Virus record (IMG/VR): IMGVR_UViG_3300013131_000051
Coordinates: 1-56,132 of that record
Reading direction: 5' to 3' (one strand)
DNA from: a virus
Length of the DNA: 56,132 nucleotides
Shown here in pieces: positions 16,431 to 25,791 of this stretch. Under the pieces are notes generated by a model that saw only the letters and a list, made by a program, of their open reading frames with translations, was not told where the DNA came from and ran no database searches. Numbering within the stretch: the stretch's first letter is position 1; every line of letters begins with the position of its first letter. The translations under genes and the position numbers were made by a program.

Positions 16431-19417
16431 TGGCGGTTAATAAATTTACTTGTCCCCCTCAGAGTAGTGCCGCCAATCAATTTTCAAATAATTTGGTTGG
16501 AGTTCAGTTAGTAACTGGAGGAGGTTTAACGCAAGCGAATTTTAACTTCACCACAAATATTTCTGAAAAACAAACCAGAAAATTTAATATTGGAACTTTT
16601 TCGGATCCTATAAATTTACAAGGTATTAATATTGAAAACAATGTTGAGGCCGCTGAAATATTGGCAAACAACTACAGAGTATATCCTAACTACGATTTAT
16701 CTCAAGTTACTAATTTTACACAGTATGGATCTTTGGTTAAAAGATTTTCAGTATCAATAACCAAAATAATAAATTTTTTTCCCGCAGGATTAGAAGTTTC
16801 TCCAACTACTAACAAATTTATTACACAAGAGACCGCTTTTAATGTAACTTATGACTCAGTTGAAAATGATACAACTTTAGAAATATTAATAACATCGATA
16901 AGAAACCCATTTGATATAGATTACACAGTTAACGCAGAAACCAATATGTTGTTCAATGAAATGGAAATTTCTATTCTAAGAAACATGAAGTTGGAATATA
17001 AAAAATATGTATTAGTGGTTAATGGAAATGAATATCCAATAAATTATTTATACCCAACAACAACTAATTCTACGTCTTTGAAAATAATAGTTGATGGTAA
17101 TCCATTTAATGGAGACAGTATTTCATACGACTATTTGGTTATTCGACCAAATAGTTTTGAAGTTAACAGAGTCTTCAACCTAAAGTTTGACCCAGTAGAA
17201 AACTTTTTACTGAATAGAAATATAACACCGGCATATACCGCAACCTTTACGGTTCCAAGAGAACAAGAAGACGGAACTTTTACTATAACCACCGAACTTG
17301 CAACATTTCCAAAAAGTGGATTGTGGAATTTAGATATTGAATCCCAAGTTTTTGATAATTATCTTACCAAAATTAATGATTTTGCAATTAATTTGGATAC
17401 GTATAATACAAATATTATATCAAGATTTTTAACAACCGGAGCCTTAAAAGAATTCGACACTCCTGATCGTAAATTTGAAAAATTGTTACAAATTTATGGT
17501 AGAAGTTTTGATCAAACAAAGTCCTTCATTTCTGCTTTGGGGAATATTAATAGTGTTCATTATACTGTCAAAAATGACATACCATCACAACTTCTTAAAA
17601 ATTTGGCCCAAACATTAGGATGGGTTACAAACTTTTCACCAATTTCAAACGAAGAATTATTACAAGCGGTTTTTACAACACAACCAAACACATTTCCTGG
17701 ATTACAAATAGGACCAACACCTGAAGAAATAAACTATCAATTTTATAGAAATTTAATTATAAATTCGGCGTGGTTATTTAAGTCTAAAGGTACTCGTAAA
17801 TCGATAGAATGTTTGCTTAGAATGGTGGGGGCTCCCGAAGCACTGATAGATTTCAACGAATACATTTATGTTGCCGACCAAAGAATCAACATGTCTGAAT
17901 TCCAAAAACAGTTTTTCAGTTTATCTGGAGGGACATATACTGAACAATTCCCTGTACTTGAAACAAACAACACATTTTCTATACAAGGAATCCAATATAC
18001 TGGTTTTACAACAACACTAGCAAACCAAACAGTTTTAACAACAAGAGAAGATTATCCTGTTGATGATTTTGGATGTCCGAAGATGCCAACCCCAACAGAA
18101 TCGTATTTTTTCCAAATAGGTGGAGGTTGGTTCGAATCAACACCGGATCATAGAATGCCTGAGTTTGCACCACCAACAAATGAAATATTTATAGGTAACA
18201 ACCCCAATTTTCAAACAGAACTATTACCCTTTAATTACGGTGAAGAATATCTTCAATTGTATCGAAATTTTCCATACATGAATTTGGGATATAAACTAAG
18301 AAGAATCAGTGACAACAAAAAAAGTTGGGTAGATACAAACCCAACACTAAGACTTGCATCAGATGGTGGATTTACGGCTTATTATTCTGTTGGTGAAGAA
18401 TGTTTAACATTAAACGTTAAAAATGTGGACATTATGATGAATCCCGCACAAGGGTTAGTCTATGATGTTTGGACAATGTCTCGACAATATAATTACCCAA
18501 TCCCCGAACAAGGTCTTTTCTATACACCAGATACGCCTTGTAACGTACCAAATCCCTACCCACGATACGGAGGTATAGATTGGACAACGATTATTCCAAA
18601 ACCAAAACAAAAAACTTTTTTTGAATTTGCCCAAACTTTTTGGAGAAACATGGTGAACACTAGAAATAGACAATATATAACGGACGGCAAAACAGGAGGG
18701 TATCCAACACTCCAATCTATATATTGGAAATATTTAGAATCACAAACACAAGCTGGAATTACTAACGATAATTTTACCTATCAAACTATGATTGATTATA
18801 TCAATGGTATGGGAAGTTATTGGATCAGAATGGTTGAACAAATGGTTCCTGCAACAACTATTTGGAATACAGGTGTAAAATTGGAAAATTCTATTTTTCA
18901 TAGACAAAAGTTTGTATGGAGAAGACAAGAAGGGTGCAAAATTGTTCCCGTACCATGTAAACCATGTTCACTATCTACTCAAGTTTTTGTTTACGATTGC
19001 CCAGTTCAACAAGTTATATGTGGATTATATCCTTGGAATGATAACCCAATCATTACCTCGATGGGGTCTGTGTTAAATTCTACTTTAGATAGTTTTTACT
19101 CTAATAATTCTTTGGATCCGGCAACATGTTTACCGAATACTGTAGTTTCTACATGGTACGCGGATTTGAGATTAAATGGCGTTGTACTTACAAATTATGA
19201 ATTTTTTATTGGAGTTGGACCTTTCAATCTTCCGACTAATCAAGATTGGGTTAATGGATTAACTGAAGCGTTAAATAATTTACAACTTTCGGGGTACAGT
19301 TATAATATTGATGAAGATGATGAAACTGTGACCGTTTTCAATAATAATTGTATACCAAACTTTAATCAGTTTGAAATAAACATCGGACTATCGTTCGAAA
19401 TCTATTGTAATCAATAA
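16430..19417 (+). CDS. Baseplate protein with tail protein I (gpI)-like domain
   Basis: A 995-residue protein. Residues of about 340-480 (EFDTPDRKFEKLLQIYGRSFDQTKSF, NLAQTLGWV, YRNLIINSAWLFKSKGTRKSIECLLRMVGAP) have the helical pattern and the KGT-K-IE-LL-G signature of the phage tail protein I family (P2 gpI), which in T4-like tails is embedded in the gp7 wedge protein. I therefore infer a gp7-type wedge role. The C-terminal about 100 residues form a separate domain that resembles the C-terminus of the neighbouring SprB-repeat protein (W...LT..LN pattern, then a strand and NNC). A CKPCS/CP cluster lies near residue 845. Start and stop both overlap neighbours by one base. Confidence 0.65.
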   Translation: MAVNKFTCPPQSSAANQFSNNLVGVQLVTGGGLTQANFNFTTNISEKQTRKFNIGTFSDPINLQGINIENNVEAAEILANNYRVYPNYDLSQVTNFTQYGSLVKRFSVSITKIINFFPAGLEVSPTTNKFITQETAFNVTYDSVENDTTLEILITSIRNPFDIDYTVNAETNMLFNEMEISILRNMKLEYKKYVLVVNGNEYPINYLYPTTTNSTSLKIIVDGNPFNGDSISYDYLVIRPNSFEVNRVFNLKFDPVENFLLNRNITPAYTATFTVPREQEDGTFTITTELATFPKSGLWNLDIESQVFDNYLTKINDFAINLDTYNTNIISRFLTTGALKEFDTPDRKFEKLLQIYGRSFDQTKSFISALGNINSVHYTVKNDIPSQLLKNLAQTLGWVTNFSPISNEELLQAVFTTQPNTFPGLQIGPTPEEINYQFYRNLIINSAWLFKSKGTRKSIECLLRMVGAPEALIDFNEYIYVADQRINMSEFQKQFFSLSGGTYTEQFPVLETNNTFSIQGIQYTGFTTTLANQTVLTTREDYPVDDFGCPKMPTPTESYFFQIGGGWFESTPDHRMPEFAPPTNEIFIGNNPNFQTELLPFNYGEEYLQLYRNFPYMNLGYKLRRISDNKKSWVDTNPTLRLASDGGFTAYYSVGEECLTLNVKNVDIMMNPAQGLVYDVWTMSRQYNYPIPEQGLFYTPDTPCNVPNPYPRYGGIDWTTIIPKPKQKTFFEFAQTFWRNMVNTRNRQYITDGKTGGYPTLQSIYWKYLESQTQAGITNDNFTYQTMIDYINGMGSYWIRMVEQMVPATTIWNTGVKLENSIFHRQKFVWRRQEGCKIVPVPCKPCSLSTQVFVYDCPVQQVICGLYPWNDNPIITSMGSVLNSTLDSFYSNNSLDPATCLPNTVVSTWYADLRLNGVVLTNYEFFIGVGPFNLPTNQDWVNGLTEALNNLQLSGYSYNIDEDDETVTVFNNNCIPNFNQFEINIGLSFEIYCNQ

Positions 19418-21615
19418 TGAGTATTCTGATTCAACAATATAGCGTAACAGGTGATTGTACAAATACAAACTCAGGTGAACTGTTTCTTAGTATCACAGGA
19501 TCAACGCCCCCATTCGCAGTAAACTGTATAACCACAGATTGTCCATTACCAACTTCAGCGCTAACCGCACCTTACGAATATAGTGTAACTGGTTTATCAG
19601 GTGGAACTTACTTTTTACAAATAACTGACGGTACGTCAGCTTCGATTATAAATGCAGTTTATATTTCAACAGGAACAACCGCCACAATTGATTCTACAAA
19701 TACTAGTTGTGGATTTAACAACGGAAGTATAACGGGATTCACTTCATCCGTCTATGGTTTTTCAACATTTTTACTTTATGACATTACAAATAATCTTGTG
19801 ACTAGTGGAATTTCTACCACAAACTATTTAGATTTCACAAGTCTGTCTGCGGGAACTTACTACATAGTTGCCAATGATGGTGGAGGATGTACTGGAATTA
19901 CCGCTTCAGTCATTTTGAATCCATCATCAGGTATCACCTTTGGTGGTTATGTTGTTGATGATGCCAGTTGTATTGGAACGGGAAGTGGTAAAATATTTAT
20001 CACAGGTTTAACATCGCCATCAGTCGATTACACAATAACGTGGTCTCCTAACGCAAACGGTCAAACAGGATCTACAATTACCGGTCTAACGGCAGGTGTA
20101 TATATCGCAAGAGTTACTGATTCTATTGGTTGTTTTTCCTCACAATCATTTACGGTTAATTTAGTTCCCCCATTAACTTCTGGTGGTTTTATTGTAATTT
20201 CACAACCAACATGTTTTAGTAACGATGGTGAGGTAGAATTTATAATTGTAGATGGAACCCCACCATATTTTTTTAGTGCTTCCACAGGACAAGTTGAAAT
20301 AACATTTGGTTCATCAGTTACATTTACAGGATTGTCAGCAGGATTTTATTCTTTCTTAGTCACCGATGCCGGACTATGTACAATTTACGATTCAGTAAGT
20401 TTAACAACTCCTAATTCTTTTACAACCGTTCAGTTAACAACAACAAATTCCACATGTTCAGTGAACAATGGATCTTTAAATGTTTTAGTTGATGGCGGAT
20501 TAAGTCCCGCATTGAATCTACAAATTTCTATTTCAGGTTCTACAGGTATTAGTCAAGTTGGGTTAATGGGAAATTCTAATCAAACTTTCAATGGGTTAGC
20601 AAATGGAACTTATATTGTTACAGTCACATCAGCAGGATGTACTTATACTGCATCTACAGTAATTGAGTCTGTTAATTTATTTAGCGCCACAACTCAAGTA
20701 ACAGGAACAACTTGTGGTTTAAACAATGGGATTCTACAAGTCCAAGCATCAACTGGTGGAACATTTCCGTATATTTATACTTTGGTAGGACCAACAGGTC
20801 CAAATCCAACTACAGTCACAAGTCAATATAATGTTTTTAACAACTTATACAGCGGAAATTATGTATTAACAATACAAGATTCGTCAACACCTAATTGTAT
20901 TCAAACATTTCCAATAAACATATCAACAAGTCAACCTGTAAATTTTAATTTAGTTCCTAACCAACCAATTGTTGGTAACGACGGATCTATAACCGCATTT
21001 ATAACACAAGGAACTCCACCATTCACTCTTAATTGGAGTGGGGGTACTGCAGAAACACAAGTTGGGTATGTGGTGACTGGTTTAACCGCAGGTACTTATA
21101 GTTTAACTGTAATTGACGCAAGTGGATGTAGTCTTACAAAATACGCAATTTTACAAGGAACAAAAAAATTTAGTAATTATCAATATTACAATGTTTGTAA
21201 TAATACTTTTATCGATAGTGGATTAGTCACAAAAAGAACTGTTAGATCAATGTTTTTAGAAGGTTTTTCTGATTTAACAAGTGGAGATACCAATTGTATT
21301 ATAGACTCTGCAACATTTTCTATTTCGGCTAAAGTGGGTTCACAATCCGCTATTACTGAATTTTATTCATCTAGTGGTGCAACAGATTATCCTAACGATA
21401 TTCAGTGGGCAGAAGCAATAACTAACATTTTGAATGATTTTGTTGGAATTTCAAACGTGACTATTGATTTAGTTTCTAATAGAATTACGATAAAAACAAA
21501 CTGTGAAGAAATTAATAAATTTTGTAAACCACAAGTTATAAATCCATTACAAGATACAGAAATGGAAGTTAATTTAGTGATTGATTATAACATATCTTGT
21601 GTAGATTGTAGTTAA
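19417..21615 (+). CDS. SprB-repeat tail adhesin
   Basis: A 732-residue protein made mainly of about seven beta-sandwich repeats of 75-90 residues, each opening with a C-x-x-N-x-G type motif (for example TSCGFNNGSITGF, STCSVNNGSLNVL, TTCGLNNGILQV) and closing with L-(S/T)-A-G-T-Y-x-x-x-V-x-D-x-x-G-C. This is the pattern of SprB repeats, first described in the gliding adhesin of Flavobacterium. The last 140 residues are a different domain (WAEAITNILNDF, then ITIKTNC) that matches the C-terminus of the upstream 995-residue protein. The protein probably forms a tail fibre or decorates the baseplate and contacts the host surface. It overlaps the preceding gene by one base and abuts the next. Confidence 0.75.
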   Translation: MSILIQQYSVTGDCTNTNSGELFLSITGSTPPFAVNCITTDCPLPTSALTAPYEYSVTGLSGGTYFLQITDGTSASIINAVYISTGTTATIDSTNTSCGFNNGSITGFTSSVYGFSTFLLYDITNNLVTSGISTTNYLDFTSLSAGTYYIVANDGGGCTGITASVILNPSSGITFGGYVVDDASCIGTGSGKIFITGLTSPSVDYTITWSPNANGQTGSTITGLTAGVYIARVTDSIGCFSSQSFTVNLVPPLTSGGFIVISQPTCFSNDGEVEFIIVDGTPPYFFSASTGQVEITFGSSVTFTGLSAGFYSFLVTDAGLCTIYDSVSLTTPNSFTTVQLTTTNSTCSVNNGSLNVLVDGGLSPALNLQISISGSTGISQVGLMGNSNQTFNGLANGTYIVTVTSAGCTYTASTVIESVNLFSATTQVTGTTCGLNNGILQVQASTGGTFPYIYTLVGPTGPNPTTVTSQYNVFNNLYSGNYVLTIQDSSTPNCIQTFPINISTSQPVNFNLVPNQPIVGNDGSITAFITQGTPPFTLNWSGGTAETQVGYVVTGLTAGTYSLTVIDASGCSLTKYAILQGTKKFSNYQYYNVCNNTFIDSGLVTKRTVRSMFLEGFSDLTSGDTNCIIDSATFSISAKVGSQSAITEFYSSSGATDYPNDIQWAEAITNILNDFVGISNVTIDLVSNRITIKTNCEEINKFCKPQVINPLQDTEMEVNLVIDYNISCVDCS

Positions 21616-21921
21616 ATGGCAAACCAAGTTTTAGTCACAACAATAGTTAATTTAGTGCCGCCATTTAGTGGCATTGCTTGTGATGTATATGGTAATCAAT
21701 GTCAATATTTAGGAACAGGATCAACCTTACCTCATATTTTTAATTTACCCTCGCAATTCGACACAGCTCCTGCCATGCAACTTACAATCATTGATAGTTA
21801 TGGGTGTTTGTTTTCTGAAATTATTTACTGTTCTCCAGAGGCGGATTTTGGTAAATCAAAACAATTCCAAACATTTGATTATTTCTTTTTTATGGATGGA
21901 GATCAATACGATTTTCAATAA
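21616..21921 (+). CDS. Small single-repeat SprB/Ig-like tail protein
   Basis: A 101-residue protein that begins on the base after the previous stop. It looks like one SprB-type unit (VNLVPPFSGIACDVYGNQC, LPHIFNLPSQF, LTIIDSYGC) plus a short aromatic tail. It is clearly similar in layout to the 77-residue minus-strand protein at 30533-30766 (PPF, CD, C-x-Y, LP-x-x-F-x-LP, V-D-S-x-x-C in the same order), so the two are probably paralogues. Role: small tail or fibre accessory; not known further. Confidence 0.55.
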   Translation: MANQVLVTTIVNLVPPFSGIACDVYGNQCQYLGTGSTLPHIFNLPSQFDTAPAMQLTIIDSYGCLFSEIIYCSPEADFGKSKQFQTFDYFFFMDGDQYDFQ

Positions 21922-21927
21922 AGTTAA

Positions 21928-21934
21928 TATTTAT
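21928..21934 (+). promoter_or_regulatory. TATTTAT element before fibre gene at 21944
   Basis: TATTTAT, 9 bases before the ATG, in a 22-base gap. The same stretch also reads TATAAATA (21932-21939), the T4 late-promoter octamer, on the plus strand, but that overlap is not repeated at the other sites. Confidence 0.5.
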
Positions 21935-21943
21935 AAATAAAAA

Positions 21944-22663
21944 ATGTCTTTACTTACGGATCAAGCTTTGGCCAGCGGTGTTACACCAACAGATTACATT
22001 CACGTTGTTATAACGGGAGACACTAGTCAAAATCCTGCCGGTTCATCATATAAAGCCACAATACAACAAGTTTTTGATTCCTATACAGATGTTTTTGTTA
22101 CGGGAGGAACTTATACTAATTCTACAGGTACTGTGGAATTTACAAATAATACAGGTGGAACATTTAATGTGTCTGGTTTTTACACAGGTGGAACATCACC
22201 AACTTTATATCAAGGTTCATTTTATGATACTGGAGACCAAACGGGGGCCGCTTCGAGTGTATTAACCATGTCTGCAAATACTTCAGATATTTGGAATAAT
22301 GGAATTACATTAAGTGCTGATACAAAATTTGTAATTGAAAATCCAGGAGTTTATAATTTAGCATTTAGTGCTCAGATGGTTAAAACTGGTGGTAATAGTG
22401 CGACTCATGCTCACATTTGGCTTTACCAAAACGGGCTAGATGTTCCTAACAGTGCAAGTCAAATTGGTTTCCCATCAAATTCTGTTTATGTTGTTCCTGC
22501 TTGGAACTTTTTTTTCGAAACGACAACCGCTAATGAGTATGTGGAGTTGAAATGGGAAATAAATAGTAATGTTGATAATCAATTGTTTATAAAATACCAA
22601 GCGGCTTCAGGAAATGTGCCCGCAATTCCATCTTTAATTGTTACAATTAATAAGGTAGGTTAA
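21944..22663 (+). CDS. Tail fibre protein with C1q/TNF-like C-terminal domain
   Basis: A 239-residue protein. The N-terminus (LLTDQALASGVTPTDYIHVVITGDTSQNPAGSSYKATIQQVF) resembles attachment segments of short fibres. The C-terminal 140 residues follow a jelly-roll pattern seen in C1q/TNF-like receptor-binding tips: ENPGVYNLAFSAQMVK, HAHIWLYQNGLDVPNSAS, WNFFFETTTANEYVELKWE, PSLIVTINKVG. Such domains form trimers at fibre ends, so this is a candidate receptor-binding protein. It is followed by a glycosyltransferase gene. Confidence 0.65.
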   Translation: MSLLTDQALASGVTPTDYIHVVITGDTSQNPAGSSYKATIQQVFDSYTDVFVTGGTYTNSTGTVEFTNNTGGTFNVSGFYTGGTSPTLYQGSFYDTGDQTGAASSVLTMSANTSDIWNNGITLSADTKFVIENPGVYNLAFSAQMVKTGGNSATHAHIWLYQNGLDVPNSASQIGFPSNSVYVVPAWNFFFETTTANEYVELKWEINSNVDNQLFIKYQAASGNVPAIPSLIVTINKVG

Positions 22664-22681
22664 TTCACTTTATAGCTTTTT

Positions 22682-22688
22682 TATTTAT
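22682..22688 (+). promoter_or_regulatory. TATTTAT element before glycosyltransferase gene
   Basis: TATTTAT within a T-rich run, 9 bases before the ATG at 22698. Confidence 0.45.
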
Positions 22689-22697
22689 TTTTTTGAT

Positions 22698-23678
22698 ATG
22701 GAAAATCTATCATTTGTAACCGCACAACCAGATGTACCATACTTCATTTGGCAAACCAAGCTTTATATTCACAACTTTATTGAAAAAAAAATTGATCCAT
22801 CAAATATTCATATAATTTTTGCAATTGTAACCCCAAATAAAGAACCATCCAAAGAGTCTTTAGAATTAAAAAAAATGGGAGTAAACGTCCATTACTATTT
22901 TGACGAAAGAAGAAAAAAACATTACATCCCTTCTATAAAACCATACCTGATTTCAAAGTGGATAAAAGATTATCCTCAAAACGGAAAATTATTCTTTTTG
23001 CATGACGCAGATATAATATTTAGAACTTTACCCGATTTTGAAAAAATGATTCAAGACAACGTTTGTTATTTGTCAGACACAAATGGATATATTAGTTATG
23101 ACTATATTGTTGATTGTTGTAGAAGATACGAACAACAACACCCAAGTTCAACAAAAAATCAGTTGTTAGAAGAAATGGCACAAGTTGTAAAAATTGATGT
23201 AGATATAATTAAAAAAAATAGACTCCATTCAGGTGGAGGTCAGTATATTATTAAAGATACAACAAGCGAGTTGTGGGAAAAAATATATGAAGACTCGATA
23301 GGGTTATATAATCAAATGTTAGATTATCAAAAAAGATTTCCAATTTCACCTGGAGAAATTCAATTTTGGACTGCAGAAATGTGGAGTTTATTGTGGAACT
23401 TGTGGAGAGACAATAAACAAACAATTATAACAAAAGAACTTGATTTTTCATGGGCGACCGACAGTATTGAAGTTTATGAAAAAAAACCAATTTTACATAT
23501 GGCAGGAGTCACTGAAGACTTAAAAAATACAAAATTCTACAAAGGTTCCTATATTAATGTAGACCCATTAAAAAAATTAAAAGAAAACATAAATTATTTT
23601 AATTATATAGATTCTAAAAGCTCAACAATAAAATATATTGAAAATATGAAAACTTATCTTCAAAAATACAGTTTTTAA
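22698..23678 (+). CDS. Glycosyltransferase-like protein (GT-A type)
   Basis: A 326-residue soluble protein with the features of a GT-A fold glycosyltransferase: an N-terminal beta/alpha region (HIIFAIVTP), then KLFFLHDADIIF (residues 98-108), where DAD is the metal- and nucleotide-sugar-binding DxD motif, and a later GGGQYIIK segment with conserved Trp-rich helices (WTAEMWSLLWNLW) and an HMAG motif. The donor and acceptor cannot be told. Lying between fibre genes, it may modify tail proteins (the neighbours have Thr/Ser/Pro-rich linkers) or the host surface; DNA modification is a third possibility. It has its own TATTTAT element. Confidence 0.6.
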   Translation: MENLSFVTAQPDVPYFIWQTKLYIHNFIEKKIDPSNIHIIFAIVTPNKEPSKESLELKKMGVNVHYYFDERRKKHYIPSIKPYLISKWIKDYPQNGKLFFLHDADIIFRTLPDFEKMIQDNVCYLSDTNGYISYDYIVDCCRRYEQQHPSSTKNQLLEEMAQVVKIDVDIIKKNRLHSGGGQYIIKDTTSELWEKIYEDSIGLYNQMLDYQKRFPISPGEIQFWTAEMWSLLWNLWRDNKQTIITKELDFSWATDSIEVYEKKPILHMAGVTEDLKNTKFYKGSYINVDPLKKLKENINYFNYIDSKSSTIKYIENMKTYLQKYSF

Positions 23679-23679
23679 T

Positions 23680-23686
23680 TATTTAT
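23680..23686 (+). promoter_or_regulatory. TATTTAT element before fibre gene at 23695
   Basis: TATTTAT 8 bases before the ATG, within the 16-base gap after the glycosyltransferase stop. Confidence 0.5.
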
Positions 23687-23694
23687 ATTAAAAC

Positions 23695-25764
23695 ATGGTA
23701 GAAAACTGTTATATACTTTATTCTTGTGATGGAACCTATCCTCCGATTATATCAAATTTTTCTGGTTTGAGTGAGTCATCATTCAATTATGTTTCTATTG
23801 ATATATCCGGACAAACACCTGATACTTGTTTTTTTGTTGTTGATTTAGGTATTGTGGAATGCGATATCACATATGAAATTACAATCAATACTGGAATTAC
23901 TTGCGATTGTAACTGTTATTGTTATTTTATAAAATCAACAGATCAAACAACAGACATAACATATGTTGATTGTAATGACGACATTGTTGTAGAGACAATC
24001 ACACAAGGTTTAACTTACAATATTTGTAGTAAAATTTATCCTCAGTTTGATGATCAAATTCAGATACCTTTAAAGTTAACGGATATTTGTGAAGACAATC
24101 AATGTCCGACAAGTATTCCTTCTGTTAAACCCAAAAATGAATGCGATGTGATTACAATATTTCCTATGGGTGTTAGTTGTTTTACACAACAACCTTCTTC
24201 AGATAGGACTTTTGATGGTGCGGTAGAATTAGTTGTTACAGGTGGAACTCCGCCTTATACTATTTTTTGGGAAATTGGAAGTTTTGCTCCAGCACTAACT
24301 AATTTGGGGGTTGGAGATTATTCGGCAACAATTACTGACTATTATGGTGATTTTTCGGCCATAACAACTTGTAGTTTAACTGCTGAAACCACAAATTTTT
24401 CTGGTATGTGTTTTGTTCTTACTGGTGTGGTTGAAAACGAACTTGTTTATATAAATTCACAACCCGAAGGTTTCAAAAACACAAAACCTTATTTTATCAT
24501 ACAATATGGTGTAGAACTTTTGGGGTATGTTTTTTGGGATCAGAGTGATAATATGTGGGTTTTTTGTAGTACTTTAGAATGTCAAGGGGAACCTTACAAC
24601 ATTTTAAACGAAAATGACTATTTATATCCTACTGGATCAACGGGAAATTGGGTTTTCAATTCTGACACACAATATTTGATAACTCAATCTACATTAGGTA
24701 ATTGTGAAGAGCCGACTATACCTATTGACTTGACATCATTGTGCGCAACTTTAACTATACGATCATCAAAAACAGATTCTCCTGTTGAATTAATACAAAT
24801 AGAGTTAGATCCGAGTAACACAATAAATGGAGAACCAAGTTGGTCTTCATCAACAGGTCAATATGTTGTTTATTGGAACACTGGATCAACACCACCACAA
24901 TGGGTATTTACCGGTTATTCAAATTCTGTGATAAATATTGTTAACAATGACCCGACATATCCACCATTAAGTAATTGGCAAATTTATGGACCTCCCGAAG
25001 TTTTGAGTTTACAAATGACTCAAGGAGAATGTTTGGATTCTTATGAAATTGTGGTTTCAACTGTAGTAAATGATGCAGAATGTAACACTAATGGAAGTAT
25101 TACCGTAAGCGCAAATGGAGGTCAAATGCCTTATCAATATTCTATCAATGGAGGACTTACATATCAATCATCCCCAATATTCGGTAGTTTGTCACCTGGC
25201 AATTACGATATTTTTGTATTAGACTCAAATAATGTAACAGGTTCATTAACAAACATTGTGGTTGGTAATGTTCCTATAACAAACTATGTGATCAATTTTA
25301 ATATAAATTACAACAATAATACTTTTGTTTTAACCGCTCCGTCTTTACCAATTGGAGTTACCATTACATTGGATGTCGTAATGAATTCAACTTTTAATTA
25401 TTACCCCCAAAATTTAATTCCAATACCAACATATAATAATTTCACAAATATTCAAGGTGTTGGAAATATGACACTTGTAAACACACTAGTCAATGTTTAT
25501 GTATTAGGTGGTCCGTGTAGTATAACAGGACCTATTAATAATACACAAATCGTAAAACAATTCGTAAATACAATAACTATGACAAGTGGTCAAGTAATAT
25601 CAGGGAGCACTACTACAAACATAATTAATCAACCAATTGAATTATGTGAATTGGCATCAGGATATTATTCACTAACCCTATCAAATGTTGTTTTAAATAA
25701 TTGTAGTTGTTGTAATCCTAAAACAATTATCACTTCACCACCTACACCACAACCAAGTTCATAA
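23695..25764 (+). CDS. Cys-rich tail fibre/adhesin with SprB-like repeats
   Basis: A 689-residue protein. The N-terminal 140 residues are unusually rich in Cys (TCDCNCYCYF, DICEDNQCP). Two SprB-like units can be seen, one near 145-230 (VELVVTGGTPPYTIFW to GVGDYSATITDYYG) and one near 450-530 (AECNTNGSITVSANGGQMPYQY to LSPGNYDIFVLDSNN). Between them is a beta-rich domain with repeated Trp (WVFCSTLECQG, NWVFNSDTQYLI). The end is a CSCC motif and a Pro/Thr tail (SPPTPQPSS). It has no clear signal peptide. It is probably an extended fibre or side protein; the many Cys suggest disulfides or metal sites outside the cell. Confidence 0.6.
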   Translation: MVENCYILYSCDGTYPPIISNFSGLSESSFNYVSIDISGQTPDTCFFVVDLGIVECDITYEITINTGITCDCNCYCYFIKSTDQTTDITYVDCNDDIVVETITQGLTYNICSKIYPQFDDQIQIPLKLTDICEDNQCPTSIPSVKPKNECDVITIFPMGVSCFTQQPSSDRTFDGAVELVVTGGTPPYTIFWEIGSFAPALTNLGVGDYSATITDYYGDFSAITTCSLTAETTNFSGMCFVLTGVVENELVYINSQPEGFKNTKPYFIIQYGVELLGYVFWDQSDNMWVFCSTLECQGEPYNILNENDYLYPTGSTGNWVFNSDTQYLITQSTLGNCEEPTIPIDLTSLCATLTIRSSKTDSPVELIQIELDPSNTINGEPSWSSSTGQYVVYWNTGSTPPQWVFTGYSNSVINIVNNDPTYPPLSNWQIYGPPEVLSLQMTQGECLDSYEIVVSTVVNDAECNTNGSITVSANGGQMPYQYSINGGLTYQSSPIFGSLSPGNYDIFVLDSNNVTGSLTNIVVGNVPITNYVINFNINYNNNTFVLTAPSLPIGVTITLDVVMNSTFNYYPQNLIPIPTYNNFTNIQGVGNMTLVNTLVNVYVLGGPCSITGPINNTQIVKQFVNTITMTSGQVISGSTTTNIINQPIELCELASGYYSLTLSNVVLNNCSCCNPKTIITSPPTPQPSS

Positions 25765-25777
25765 ATCAAAATAAGAA

Positions 25778-25784
25778 TATTTAT
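25778..25784 (+). promoter_or_regulatory. TATTTAT element before fibre gene at 25792
   Basis: TATTTAT 7 bases before the ATG in a 27-base gap. Confidence 0.5.
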
Positions 25785-25791
25785 CAATTAA

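Noticed and set aside
21932-21939. T4 late promoter TATAAATA
   Set aside because: The octamer occurs here next to the TATTTAT element, but it is not repeated at the other gene starts, so it is not taken as the phage late signal.
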